From Burkholderia sp. H160 (GTDB taxonomy: Bacteria > Pseudomonadota > Gammaproteobacteria > Burkholderiales > Burkholderiaceae), in contig ABYL01000054.1 of NCBI GenBank assembly GCA_000173575.1, positions 1 to 43,471 on the forward strand: a DNA stretch of 43,471 bases, written 5' to 3'. This document shows positions 21,197 to 33,408 of this stretch, piece by piece. The translations under genes were made by a program, and so were the position numbers. Position 1 is the stretch's first letter, and every line of letters begins with the position of its first letter. The notes under the pieces are model-generated. The model was not told the origin of the DNA and did no database searches. It saw only the letters and a program-made list of their open reading frames with translations.

Positions 21197-21688
21197 CAGT
21201 GGGGCTGTGAACGTGAACGGCAAATGAGCCGGAAAGCGTGAGCGCTAAAACGCGCTCGAATCAAACCGTGCTGCGGTGGGCGCGCACCTCGCAAAAGCCC
21301 GCTGGCAGGGACGGGGCGCGATTCGAGGCGCAATTCTCGACCGACTGTCACATTTCAGGAGTCGGCACGGTAGAATAGCGGCAACCTGTTGGATAAGCAA
21401 TTGCAGGCGATTGGCGGCTAACTCGCCGCGAACGATCGTTCAACGTCACATTATTAGACGGCAATTTGCGTTGAACGTAAGAGATCGAGCGGCAAATCCG
21501 CTCATCCGCGTTCTTTGCTGCGGTCTTCGTCATATCTACGGGCGGCGCGCTCATGCGGCGCATGTCCGCCGTCAAGGCGATTGCTTATCTAACAGGTTGT
21601 GCAAGACACGGGGTCGAGCTTCCAATGGGCTGCCCGTGTTCAAGCCCACTTGCACAGCCGTGAATTTCTTTCACACTTAGGGGCTTGT
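21197..21688 (+). promoter_or_regulatory. Divergent ppsR/ppsA regulatory region
   Basis: This 492-base gap holds the promoters of both divergent genes. Visible structure is limited: a TAGAAT -10-like box at 21371-21376 pointing toward ppsA, and an inverted repeat CGTTCAACG (21437-21445) / CGTTGAACG (21469-21477) with a 23-base spacer that could be an operator. I find no convincing -35 partner and no gene. AGGGG lies a few bases before the ppsA start. Confidence 0.4.
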
Positions 21689-24091
<2,403 letters not shown>

Positions 24092-24163
24092 CTCGCGACG
24101 TGCCGCATGCCGCTGCGCAGGCGGCATTCACCACGCGTTAAATGCACGTGCGCTTCGTGCTAT

Positions 24164-24195
24164 AAACACCCCGGTAGATCCGGGGTGTTTTGCTT
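24164..24195 (+). terminator. Intrinsic terminator after ppsA
   Basis: AAACACCCCGG (24164-24174) pairs perfectly with CCGGGGTGTTT (24180-24190) around TAGAT, and is followed by TTGCTTT. It ends only a few bases before the Shine-Dalgarno sequence of the next gene (GGAGG at 24199). Confidence 0.85.
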
Positions 24196-24208
24196 TGTGG
24201 AGGTCGAA

Positions 24209-24664
24209 GTGGCGCCTGGTGGACTGTTCTGGTGGATCGGGGCCGGTGTGCTTGTCTTGCTGGAGCTGATGAGCGGCACGTTCTATCTGTTGATGGTCGC
24301 GTTCGGCTTCGTCGCGGCGGCGCTCGCGCGCATTGCCGGTGCCGGGACCGACCTGCAGTTCGTGGTGGCGGCACTGGTCGCGCTCGCGGCGGTCGTGCTG
24401 CTCAGACGCTCGCGCTTTGCTCGCCGCAAGCGCGAGCAGGCGTCGCGCAATCCCGACGTCAATCTGGATATCGGACAGACGCTGACCGTGCCGGCCTGGC
24501 AGGGACGCAAAGCCCGCGCGAACTATCGCGGCGCGGCATGGGACGTCGAGCTGGCCGCGGGCGAACCCGAAGACGCACAGGTCTACGAGATCAGGGAATT
24601 GCGCGGCAGTTGCCTCGTCGTCGTCGCGAGCCGCCAGCCGAAGGCCCGCGCGAGCGCGACCTGA
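24209..24664 (+). CDS. NfeD-like membrane protein
   Basis: The 151-residue product belongs to the NfeD family, small membrane proteins that partner SPFH/stomatin proteins in membrane quality control. It has two or three membrane helices in the first 70 residues (GLFWWIGAGVLVLLELMSG and a VVAALVALAAVVLL stretch), then a basic loop and a C-terminal OB-fold domain (residues about 90-145) with GQTLTV and ANYRGAAWDVEL. The GTG at 24209 is chosen because GGAGG stands five bases before it. The SPFH gene starts 92 bases downstream, giving the standard NfeD-SPFH pair. Confidence 0.88.
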   Translation: MAPGGLFWWIGAGVLVLLELMSGTFYLLMVAFGFVAAALARIAGAGTDLQFVVAALVALAAVVLLRRSRFARRKREQASRNPDVNLDIGQTLTVPAWQGRKARANYRGAAWDVELAAGEPEDAQVYEIRELRGSCLVVVASRQPKARASAT

Positions 24665-24756
24665 AGCGCTGAACGGCAGCGTTGGGTGCGGTGTTCGTCG
24701 CCACACACGCTCTTCGATACGCACAACTATTCGAATCAGAAACGGAGGGTAGCGAT

Positions 24757-25704
24757 ATGGATTCAACCATCGTCGGGGCAGTGCTGCTGATCGTCGTGAT
24801 CGTGCTCGCGTCGCAGACCATCAAGATCGTGCCGCAGCAGCATGCGTGGGTGCTCGAGCGCCTCGGCCGTTATCACGCGACGCTGACGCCGGGTCTGAGT
24901 TTCGCGTTTCCGTTCGTCGACCGGGTCGCGTTCAAGCACGTGCTGAAGGAAATTCCGCTCGAGGTGCCGAGCCAGGTCTGTATCACGCGCGACAACACGC
25001 AATTGCAGGTCGACGGCGTGCTGTATTTCCAGGTCACCGATCCGATGAAGGCGTCGTACGGATCGAGCAATTTCGTGTTCGCGATCACGCAGTTGTCGCA
25101 GACCACGCTGCGCTCGGTCATCGGCAAACTGGAGTTGGACCGGACCTTCGAGGAGCGCGATTTCATCAATCACAGCATCGTGTCCGCGCTCGACGAAGCG
25201 GCCTCGAACTGGGGCGTGAAAGTACTGCGCTACGAGATCAAGGACCTGACGCCGCCGAAGGAAATTCTTCACGCGATGCAGGCGCAGATCACCGCCGAGC
25301 GCGAAAAGCGCGCGCTGATCGCGGCATCGGAAGGGCGCAAGCAGGAGCAGATCAATATCGCGTCGGGCGGCCGCGAGGCGGCGATCCAGAAGTCCGAGGG
25401 CGAGCGTCAGGCGGCGATCAACCAGGCGCAGGGGCAGGCTGCGGCGATTCTGGCTGTCGCTGAGGCCAACGCGCAGGCGATCCAGAAGATCGCGGCGGCA
25501 ATCCAGTTGAACGGCGGCATGGACGCGGTGAATCTGAAGGTGGCCGAACAGTACGTGAGCGCGTTCTCGAACCTCGCGAAGCAGGGCACGACACTGATCG
25601 TGCCGGGCGACCTGTCGAACATGAGTTCGATGATCGCGTCGGCGCTGGCGATCGTGAACAAGGGCAAGGCGGGAGCGGAGCCCTCGCGAAGCGACTCGCG
25701 CTGA
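24757..25704 (+). CDS. SPFH/stomatin-like membrane protein (QmcA/paraslipin type)
   Basis: The 315-residue product has one N-terminal membrane helix (STIVGAVLLIVVIVLAS), then an SPFH/Band 7 domain over about residues 25-190 (VPQQHAWVLERLGRYHATL, LQVDGVLYFQVTDP), and a long Ala/Glu/Gln-rich coiled coil (about 190-270). Such proteins form ring oligomers in the inner membrane and work with NfeD partners and FtsH-type proteases; the exact role here is inferred from family and pairing. GGAGGG precedes the ATG at 24757. It is convergent with smpB and separated from it by a bidirectional terminator. Confidence 0.92.
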   Translation: MDSTIVGAVLLIVVIVLASQTIKIVPQQHAWVLERLGRYHATLTPGLSFAFPFVDRVAFKHVLKEIPLEVPSQVCITRDNTQLQVDGVLYFQVTDPMKASYGSSNFVFAITQLSQTTLRSVIGKLELDRTFEERDFINHSIVSALDEAASNWGVKVLRYEIKDLTPPKEILHAMQAQITAEREKRALIAASEGRKQEQINIASGGREAAIQKSEGERQAAINQAQGQAAAILAVAEANAQAIQKIAAAIQLNGGMDAVNLKVAEQYVSAFSNLAKQGTTLIVPGDLSNMSSMIASALAIVNKGKAGAEPSRSDSR

Positions 25705-25743
25705 CGGGCCGCTCAATGAGCGCGCAACGAACGCGTGATGCAA

Positions 25744-25784
25744 ATGCAAATGGCCCGCACAGCGATGTGCGGGCCATTTTTGCA
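25744..25784. terminator. Bidirectional terminator between the SPFH gene and smpB
   Basis: AAATGGCCCGCACA (25748-25761) pairs with TGTGCGGGCCATTT (25766-25779) as a perfect 14-base-pair stem with loop GCGA. It is flanked by A-rich sequence on the left and T-rich sequence on the right, so it can stop transcription of both convergent genes. Confidence 0.9.
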
Positions 25785-25805
25785 TGAGCCGGAAACGAAT
25801 CGCGC

Positions 25806-26252
25806 TTACGTCGGCGAGCGCATCAGGCGCGCCTTCTCGCGCTCCCAGTCGCGCTTCTTCTCGGTCTCGCGCTTGTCGTGCATCTTCTTGCCCTTCGCGA
25901 GTCCGATCTCGCATTTGACGCGGCCGTTCTTGTAATGAAAGTTCAGCGGCACGAGCGTGTAGCCGCGCTGCTCGACCTTGCCGATCAGCTTGCTGATTTC
26001 CTCGCCATGCAGGAGCAGCTTGCGCGTGCGCACCGGATCGGGATGGATGTGGGTCGACGCTTCGGGCAGCGGGCTGATGTGCGTGCCGATCAGGAACAGC
26101 TCGCCGTTGCGGATCACCACGTAGCCTTCCTTGATCTGGCCGCGTCCCGCGCGCAACGCCTTGACCTCCCATCCTTCGAGCACGAGTCCGGCTTCGTAGC
26201 GCTCTTCGACCGAGTAGTCGTAGAAGGCTTTTCTGTTGTCGATAATGCTCAT
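25806..26252 (-). CDS. smpB: SsrA-binding protein SmpB
   Basis: SmpB binds tmRNA and takes it to stalled ribosomes for trans-translation. The 148-residue product begins [22 protein letters not shown] and has the oligonucleotide-binding barrel with [21 protein letters not shown] and [12 protein letters not shown], and the basic C-terminal tail ([21 protein letters not shown]) that enters the mRNA channel. Length is normal. It is divergent from ratA, a neighbourhood conserved from E. coli to Burkholderia. The tmRNA gene itself is not in this window. Confidence 0.97.
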   Translation of the reverse strand: MSIIDNRKAFYDYSVEERYEAGLVLEGWEVKALRAGRGQIKEGYVVIRNGELFLIGTHISPLPEASTHIHPDPVRTRKLLLHGEEISKLIGKVEQRGYTLVPLNFHYKNGRVKCEIGLAKGKKMHDKRETEKKRDWEREKARLMRSPT

Positions 26253-26275
26253 GAATGGAAAGTGCCCAACTCGTT

Positions 26276-26291
26276 TAAAATCACGATTTTA
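26276..26291. promoter_or_regulatory. AT-rich dyad between smpB and ratA
   Basis: TAAAATC and GATTTTA form a perfect 7+7 inverted repeat separated by AC in the 100-base divergent gap. It stands out in G+C-rich surroundings. It could be an operator or overlapping -10 elements of the two divergent promoters; the sequence alone does not decide. Confidence 0.35.
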
Positions 26292-26352
26292 GCAAAGCGG
26301 GGCAAGGAAAGCCCGCAGCGCTCTTCCACCCTTGCCACGCGCCGTTCAATCT

Positions 26353-26790
26353 ATGGCAGATGTCCAGAAAACCGTGTTGATTCGCCATTCGGCGGAGCAG
26401 ATGTTCGATCTCGTCACCGACGTCGCCGATTACCCCAACTTCCTGCCATGGTGCGGGGGCATCGAAATTCGTCACCGCGACGACACCAGCATGGAGGCGA
26501 AGATCGACATCAACTTCAAGGGCATCAAGCAGCATTTCGCCACGCGCAATTCGATGGAACGCCCGACGCGCATCGACATGGAATTCGCCGACGGTCCGTT
26601 TCGCAAGTTCACCGGTTTCTGGCGCTTCACGCCGCTGCGCGCCGATGCGTGCAAGATCGAATTCGCGCTGCACTACGAATTCACCAGCATCCTGCTCGAG
26701 AAAATCATCGGGCCCGTGTTCAATCACATCGCCAATACCTTCGTCGAATCTTTCGTGAAGCGCGCCAATCAGCGCTATGGTCAGTCATGA
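26353..26790 (+). CDS. ratA: RatA-type START/Coq10 domain protein
   Basis: The 145-residue product is a member of the polyketide-cyclase/START family that includes E. coli RatA and mitochondrial Coq10. It begins MADVQKTVLIRHSAEQMFDLV and contains VADYPNFLPWCGG and a C-terminal helix GPVFNHIANTFVESFVKRA. Known members bind hydrophobic ligands such as quinones; E. coli RatA has been described as blocking 70S ribosome association. Which role applies here is unknown. The ATG at 26353 gives the family N-terminus. Its stop overlaps the next start (ATGA at 26787). Confidence 0.88.
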   Translation: MADVQKTVLIRHSAEQMFDLVTDVADYPNFLPWCGGIEIRHRDDTSMEAKIDINFKGIKQHFATRNSMERPTRIDMEFADGPFRKFTGFWRFTPLRADACKIEFALHYEFTSILLEKIIGPVFNHIANTFVESFVKRANQRYGQS

Positions 26791-27119
26791 GTGCGCGGCT
26801 ATCGGTTGAGGTCTGCTATGCGCTTGCCGGCGAGCAGGTGCTGATTCCGGTCGAGTTGCCCGCGGGTGCGACGCTGCAACAGGCGATCGACGCCAGCGGG
26901 ATTCTGCAGCGTTTCCCCGCGATCGATCTGACCACGCAGAAGGTGGGCGTGTTCGGTAAGCTCAAGCCGCTCGACGCCGTGCTGGCCGACCATGATCGCG
27001 TCGAGATTTACCGGCCGTTGCTGGTGGATCCGAAGGTGTCGCGCCAACGCCGCGTCGAAAAGTCGCGCAAGGCGGGGTCGATCGAGGGGCGGCGCTGGCT
27101 GAACAAGGATTCGCGCTAG
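26787..27119 (+). CDS. RnfH family ubiquitin-like protein (RatB)
   Basis: The 110-residue product is a UPF0125/RnfH family protein with a beta-grasp fold. Visible features are SVEVCYALAGEQVLIPVELP, PAIDLTTQKVGVFGKLKPLD and the conserved RVEIYRPLLVDPKVSRQRRVEKSRK. The function of the family is not settled; it is nearly always next to ratA and smpB. The start overlaps the ratA stop by four bases. The stop codon overlaps that of the convergent transporter gene within the palindrome CTAG (27116-27119). Confidence 0.88.
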   Translation: MSARLSVEVCYALAGEQVLIPVELPAGATLQQAIDASGILQRFPAIDLTTQKVGVFGKLKPLDAVLADHDRVEIYRPLLVDPKVSRQRRVEKSRKAGSIEGRRWLNKDSR

Positions 27120-28078
27120 GCGGCGCCCTCGATGCGCGCGGCGCCCGACGCATCGTCGCCCGAATGCCGGCGCACCGACCACCAGACCCCTACGACCAGC
27201 AGCAGGATCGCCGCGAGTTCAAGCGGGCGCGGCAGGCGCGCGTCGTAAATGAACGCGTAAAGCAGCGCGAACAGCGTTTCGAACACGATCATCTGGCCGG
27301 ACAGCGTCAGCGGCAGCCGTTTCGCCGCCGCATTCCACAGGCCGTTGCCGAGCCACGACGCGCCGATCGCGAGCACCAGGTTGAGGAGCCAGAACGTGTG
27401 CCAGCGCGCATCGGCCAGCTCGCCGTGCGGGCCGCCCGACGGCAGTACCGCGACCAGCAGCCACAGCGCGCCGCCAAGCGCACCCGTCACCACACCCCAT
27501 AGCACCGACCACTCGTTGCCGCTGAAATGCGTCTGACGCTGCAGGTAGCGGGCGTTTTCGACCGCGAACCACGTCCAGCAGGCCAGCGCGCCCACCGCGC
27601 AGGCCACGCCGAGCAGGCGCGTCGCGATGCTCACCGGCGTCGCGCCGGTTACCGTGAACACGTCGATATTGATGCAGACGATGCCTGCGATGACGGTCGC
27701 GAGCGGCCATGCGAGGCGCGCGAGCGGCACTGCGCCGTGATCGCGCCGGCCAACCAGCGTGACCGTGACCGGCAGCACGCCGACGATCAGCGAAGCCGGC
27801 GCGATCCCGATCAGGTGCACGGCGGCCGTCAGCAGCAGGTAATAGACGATATTGCCGGCAAGCGCGAGCTTCACGAGCGCGATCAGATCCTCGCGGGTCA
27901 GCCGTTTAGCGAGCGAGCGCGCGATCGGCAGGACAGCCGCGAGCGACACGACGCCGTACATCGAGTAGCGGCCGGCGACGAGCAGCAGCGGCGAGAAGTC
28001 GGGCAGCACCCGCGGCACCAGAAACACCGTGCCCCACAAGGCTCCGGCCATTACCCCATATGCGACACCGCGCTGCAT
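27116..28078 (-). CDS. EamA/DMT-superfamily membrane transporter
   Basis: The 320-residue product is an integral membrane protein with about ten predicted helices, arranged as two EamA repeats. It begins MQRGVAYGVMAGALWGTVFL, whose ALWGT segment is typical of the drug/metabolite transporter superfamily. It also contains GGPHGELADARWHTFWLLN between the repeats and ends in a basic cytoplasmic tail. The substrate cannot be inferred. The frame is open far upstream, but that stretch overlaps guaB in antisense and is a shadow; the ATG at 28078 is the first that gives a membrane protein. It is isolated, convergent with rnfH and divergent from guaB. Confidence 0.88.
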   Translation of the reverse strand: MQRGVAYGVMAGALWGTVFLVPRVLPDFSPLLLVAGRYSMYGVVSLAAVLPIARSLAKRLTREDLIALVKLALAGNIVYYLLLTAAVHLIGIAPASLIVGVLPVTVTLVGRRDHGAVPLARLAWPLATVIAGIVCINIDVFTVTGATPVSIATRLLGVACAVGALACWTWFAVENARYLQRQTHFSGNEWSVLWGVVTGALGGALWLLVAVLPSGGPHGELADARWHTFWLLNLVLAIGASWLGNGLWNAAAKRLPLTLSGQMIVFETLFALLYAFIYDARLPRPLELAAILLLVVGVWWSVRRHSGDDASGAARIEGAA

Positions 28079-28338
28079 CGACTGCCCCTGCTGGAAAAAC
28101 TGGAATGGCCGGCAGAATAGCGGTTTTACGGACGGAGCGTCTTGTTCGATCCTGCATTCGGGCGGTCCGGTTGCCGCTCGATCAGGTTTCGCGCCGCCGA
28201 TCGCCGCCAGCTCAGCCCCCTTTATCTGCGTACGCGCAAACGAAACCCAAGCGAACCCGACGCGAACAGCCAAGCGAAATCGGCGCGTGCCGGAGTGGAA
28301 AAAAATCGTCTGAAATTCGCTAAGCTGCTGTTCGTGCA

Positions 28339-29854
<1,516 letters not shown>

Positions 29855-29860
29855 ACACCC

Positions 29861-30607
29861 ATGAAGCCACTGCTGCGCGTTGTACTGATCCTCGATGCGT
29901 TGATACTGCTGGCGTTCGGCCTGCTGTTCGTGCTGACGCCGTGGACTTCGCTGTACAACGGGCTGCAAGTGGTGCCAACGGAACCGGCGCTGGTCGGCCA
30001 GGCGTTCGGCGTCGCGCTGATCGGGCTCGCATGGCTCGCGGCGCATGCGTCGTTCGACGGGGCGATGACCTCGACGGTCGCGAAGGTCGTCGGTCATGTG
30101 CACTGGCTGATCGGCGTGCTGGTGCTGGTCTGGCTGCTGGGGTTGCATACACCCTTGCTGCCCGGCTTCGGGGAGATGGTGTCGGTGCTGGCCGGCGTGG
30201 CGCTCGTGGTAATCGGGCTCGGCGGCGTGCGGCTGTCGGGCGCGGTGCGGCGGCGTGAGAAGGAGGGCGTGGTCAAGTCCTCGTCGAGCAAGGCCGACAA
30301 GCGGGCCGCGAAAGAAGCCGGGAAGCAGGCCGAAAAAGATGCCGCGCGGCAGCGTGAACTCGAACGCGACACCGCGCGCGAGCCACGTGTCACGGCCGGC
30401 TATCCGGTCTATCACGCCGAGCCTGTGCCAGAACCCGGCGCGCCGGTCACGCGGCCGGTCACTCCGGCTGCCCCGGCAGCTTCCGTTACCGCCACTGCGC
30501 CGCTTCATCCGGCCCCAAGCGAGCCCAGCCTGAGCGAGTCCGAACGCGCCGCGCGCGACGCCAGCAGCGACGCACCCGGCGCACCCCGGCCGCCGTTTCA
30601 TGGCTGA
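29861..30607 (+). CDS. Membrane protein of unknown function with charged cytoplasmic tail
   Basis: I do not recognise a characterised family. The 248-residue product has four predicted membrane helices in its first 130 residues (LLRVVLILDALILLAFGLLF, then helices in the GQAFGVALIGLAWLAAHA, HVHWLIGVLVLVWLLG and VLAGVALVVIGLGG segments). After these comes a long tail: first Lys/Ala/Glu-rich (about 130-170), then Pro/Ala-rich to the end. The gene starts six bases after guaB and precedes guaA, so it should be co-transcribed with guanine synthesis genes, but nothing in the sequence shows a link to purines. The tail resembles a disordered linker. Confidence 0.8.
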   Translation: MKPLLRVVLILDALILLAFGLLFVLTPWTSLYNGLQVVPTEPALVGQAFGVALIGLAWLAAHASFDGAMTSTVAKVVGHVHWLIGVLVLVWLLGLHTPLLPGFGEMVSVLAGVALVVIGLGGVRLSGAVRRREKEGVVKSSSSKADKRAAKEAGKQAEKDAARQRELERDTAREPRVTAGYPVYHAEPVPEPGAPVTRPVTPAAPAASVTATAPLHPAPSEPSLSESERAARDASSDAPGAPRPPFHG

Positions 30608-30822
30608 CGCGCGTTGCGCCACGCCGTTTGCCGAAGCAGCCGGGTCTCGTTCGTGCGCGTCGGAGGCGGCAAGCCGTGCGGCTGGCCGCGCCCGTGTGCT
30701 TCACCGTAATGTTTGCTGTTCGCGCCGCGCCGAGACCGTCGCCGCGTGGACCGCTTTGAATTCAACGCCGCGCCTCGCGCGCGGCATTCCGTATCCGCCC
30801 ACTTCTGATTCCGTCCGCTGCC

Positions 30823-32406
30823 ATGCATGACAAGATCCTGATTCTCGACTTCGGTTCGCAAGTCACCCAACTGATTGCACGTCGCGTTCGCGAAGCCAAC
30901 GTGTATTCGGAAATCCATCCGTACGACGTCGACGCGTCGTTCATCCGCGACTTCGCGCCGAAGGGCGTGATTCTCTCGGGCGGCCCGAGCTCGGTCACCG
31001 AGGAAGACACGCCGCGCGTGCCGCAAGCCGTGTTCGAACTCGGCGTGCCGGTGCTCGGCATCTGCTACGGCATGCAGGCGATGGCCCAGCAGCTCGGCGG
31101 CAAGGTCGACATCGGTCATCTGCGCGAATTCGGTTACGCCGAAGTGCGCGCGCGCAACCATACGAGCCTGCTCGAAGGCATCAGCGACTTCACCACGCCC
31201 GAAGGTCACGGCATGCTGAAGGTGTGGATGAGCCACGGCGACAAGGTGCTGGAAATGCCGCCGGGCTTCGCGCTGATGGCATCGACGGAATCGTGCCCGA
31301 TCGCCGCGATGGCCGACGAACAGCGCCGCTTCTACGGCCTGCAATGGCACCCTGAAGTCACGCACACGGTGCAAGGCCGCGCGATGCTCGAGCGCTTCGT
31401 GCTGCAGATCTGTGGCGCGAAGGCCGACTGGGAAATGGGCCACTACATCGACGAAGCCGTCGCGAAGATTCGCGAGCAGGTCGGTAATGAGCACGTCATT
31501 CTGGGCCTGTCGGGCGGCGTGGATTCGTCGGTGGCGGCGGCCTTGCTGCATCGCGCGATCGGCGATCAACTGACCTGCGTGTTCGTCGATCATGGTCTGT
31601 TGCGTCTGAACGAAGCCGAACAGGTCATGGCGCTGTTCGCCGATCACCTCGGCGTGAAGGTGATTCACGTCGATGCGAGCGAAGCATTCCTCGGCAAGCT
31701 TGCCGGTGTGACCGATCCGGAAGCGAAGCGCAAGATCATCGGCGCGGAGTTCGTCGAAGTGTTCCAGGCCGAAGCGGGCAAGCTCACGGACGCGAAGTGG
31801 CTCGCGCAGGGCACGATCTATCCGGACGTGATCGAATCGGCGGGCAAGGGCAAGAAGGCTGCGCAAACCATCAAGAGCCACCACAACGTCGGTGGTCTGC
31901 CGGAGACGCTGAACCTGAAGCTGCTCGAACCGCTGCGCGAACTGTTCAAGGACGAAGTGCGCGAGCTGGGCGTGAAGCTCGGTCTGCCGCACTCGATGGT
32001 GTATCGCCATCCGTTCCCGGGTCCAGGTCTCGGCGTGCGGATCCTCGGCGAGGTGAAGCGCGATTTCGCGGACCTGCTGCGCCGCGCGGACGCGATTTTC
32101 ATCGAGACGTTGCGCAACACGATCGACAAGGAAACCGGCAAGTCGTGGTACGACCTGACGAGCCAGGCGTTCGCGGTGTTCCTGCCGGTGAAGAGCGTCG
32201 GCGTGATGGGCGACGGCCGCACCTACGAGTATGTCGTCGCGCTGCGCGCGGTGCAGACGCTCGACTTCATGACCGCGCATTGGGCGCATCTGCCGCATGA
32301 CCTGCTCGGGCATGTGTCGAACCGGATCATCAACGAAGTGCGCGGGATCAACCGGGTGGTTTATGACATCTCGGGGAAGCCGCCTGCGACGATCGAGTGG
32401 GAGTGA
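30823..32406 (+). CDS. guaA: GMP synthase (glutamine-hydrolysing)
   Basis: GuaA aminates XMP to GMP using glutamine and ATP. The 527-residue product has an N-terminal class I glutamine amidotransferase with GICYGMQA (catalytic Cys81) and WHPEVTHT (His), the ATP-pyrophosphatase P-loop [16 protein letters not shown], and a C-terminal dimerisation domain ending PPATIEWE. It is complete. The 3' end of this gene is a recurrent integration target for tyrosine-recombinase islands, and here a broken integrase begins about 220 bases downstream. The gap from the preceding gene is 215 bases with no clear promoter. Confidence 0.98.
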   Translation: MHDKILILDFGSQVTQLIARRVREANVYSEIHPYDVDASFIRDFAPKGVILSGGPSSVTEEDTPRVPQAVFELGVPVLGICYGMQAMAQQLGGKVDIGHLREFGYAEVRARNHTSLLEGISDFTTPEGHGMLKVWMSHGDKVLEMPPGFALMASTESCPIAAMADEQRRFYGLQWHPEVTHTVQGRAMLERFVLQICGAKADWEMGHYIDEAVAKIREQVGNEHVILGLSGGVDSSVAAALLHRAIGDQLTCVFVDHGLLRLNEAEQVMALFADHLGVKVIHVDASEAFLGKLAGVTDPEAKRKIIGAEFVEVFQAEAGKLTDAKWLAQGTIYPDVIESAGKGKKAAQTIKSHHNVGGLPETLNLKLLEPLRELFKDEVRELGVKLGLPHSMVYRHPFPGPGLGVRILGEVKRDFADLLRRADAIFIETLRNTIDKETGKSWYDLTSQAFAVFLPVKSVGVMGDGRTYEYVVALRAVQTLDFMTAHWAHLPHDLLGHVSNRIINEVRGINRVVYDISGKPPATIEWE

Positions 32407-32533
32407 TTCAGACTGTTCCCAAGTCGTCCCGGGAGGTCTGGTTTTCGCTGTTTTTCCGTTAAAAAACAGGGGGCTACTGTCTGCTGCGATCCGCTGTGAT
32501 CCGGACAGTGCCTGGAGGAAATGCCGGTACCGT

Positions 32534-32611
32534 TGACGGTATCGACATTTCCCCCTCGGACGGCCTTGTCCGATACCGTCAAAGCGGTGTGACGGTATCG
32601 GCTGACGGTAT
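32534..32611. repeat. Array of TGACGGTATCG repeats before the integrase remnant
   Basis: An 11-base motif TGACGGTATCG occurs at 32534-32544, inverted at 32571-32581, direct again at 32590-32600, and as the nine-base partial TGACGGTAT at 32603-32611. The middle two form a dyad with an eight-base spacer. A related palindrome CGGTACCG stands at 32525-32532. Placement between guaA and the integrase start suggests integrase arm-type or excisionase binding sites, or an operator for the integrase gene; this is inference. Confidence 0.6.
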
Positions 32612-32628
32612 GCGTTCGAGGAGTTCTT

Positions 32629-33120
32629 ATGCTCGCCGACGTTCAGTTGCGAGCGTTAAAGCCTGCCGAAAAAATCTATAAGGTCGCCGATCAACGGGGG
32701 CTGTATGTCGCGGTGATGCCGTCAGGCGCGGCGAGTTTCCGGTACGACTACCGGATAAACGGCCTCCTGGAAACTCTGGTTATCGGCCGGTCCGATCCAT
32801 CACTCTCCGCACGAAAACCACGCAAGCCAGACGAGCTCGGATTTGGGCGGAGAAATACTTTGCCGACACCGCCCTTGCGGATTCCATGCGACAGAGTTCA
32901 TCGACGCGACATGGGACGAGGTGGACTTCGAGATGGCAACCTGGACCATTCCCAAGGAGCGCATGAAGGCTAGGCGTCCTCATCACGTCTACCTTAGTGA
33001 ACCGGCGCTGGACATTCTGGTTGCGTTCAAGACATGTTTCGGCTCGAGCTCGTACCTGCATCCCGGGCGGTACGAAACTGCGTCGCCGATCAGTGCGGCA
33101 ACGCTGAACCGGGTGTGCGG
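32629..33120 (+). pseudogene. Broken P4-type tyrosine integrase
   Basis: The first about 50 codons (MLADVQLRALKPAEKIYKVA, GLYVAVMPSGAASFRYDYR) are the arm-binding N-terminal domain of a P4-type phage/island integrase, with GAGGAG five bases before the ATG. The sequence then loses frame: a WAEKYFADTALADS segment from the core-binding domain is in another frame near 32850. From about 32895 a third stretch (ATWDEVDFE, WTIPKERMKARRPH, GSSSYLHPGRYET, ISAATLNRV) is the middle of the catalytic domain. The first catalytic Arg, the His-x-x-Arg box and the Tyr are all missing, so the enzyme is dead. At least two internal deletions plus truncation explain this. It probably integrated an island at guaA. 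Confidence 0.85.
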
Positions 33121-33408
33121 ACGGGCGCCCAGCTTGTGGCGGACGGAGCCAGGATATTGGCGCGGCTTGCGCGTGCGCGTCCCCGATGACAACCGCGATA
33201 TGAAAGTACTTCAGACACAGCTTGCACCGCGCGCGCGCCTTCTGCCAACGTCATGGCAAATTCGGTCAACCGGTCCAGTGACCCTGGAACCGCTCCTATC
33301 CTTTGCGAAGGCATAAAGATCCTTCACAGGTCGTCGTGTGCCTTGAGCGGACAGGTTCCCGCAAGGTTGGCAGTGCTGGAAGGTCAACAGGTCTTTGTCG
33401 AGGAAAAA
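33121..33408 (+). other. Junction region and tail of an unknown gene before the cupin gene
   Basis: The stretch from the integrase remnant to the cupin start has no complete gene. At 33278-33316 it encodes VTLEPLLSFAKA-stop, closely resembling VTVEPILCFVDA-stop at 37385-37423 ahead of the second cassette copy. This marks the left border of the duplicated segment and suggests that the ancestral cassette followed a third gene, of which only the last dozen codons survive. Confidence 0.5.

Noticed and set aside
32448-32469. A/T hairpin after guaA as a terminator
   Set aside because: CTGTTTTT/AAAAACAG pairs only through weak A-T pairs and has no following T run, so it is too weak to call.
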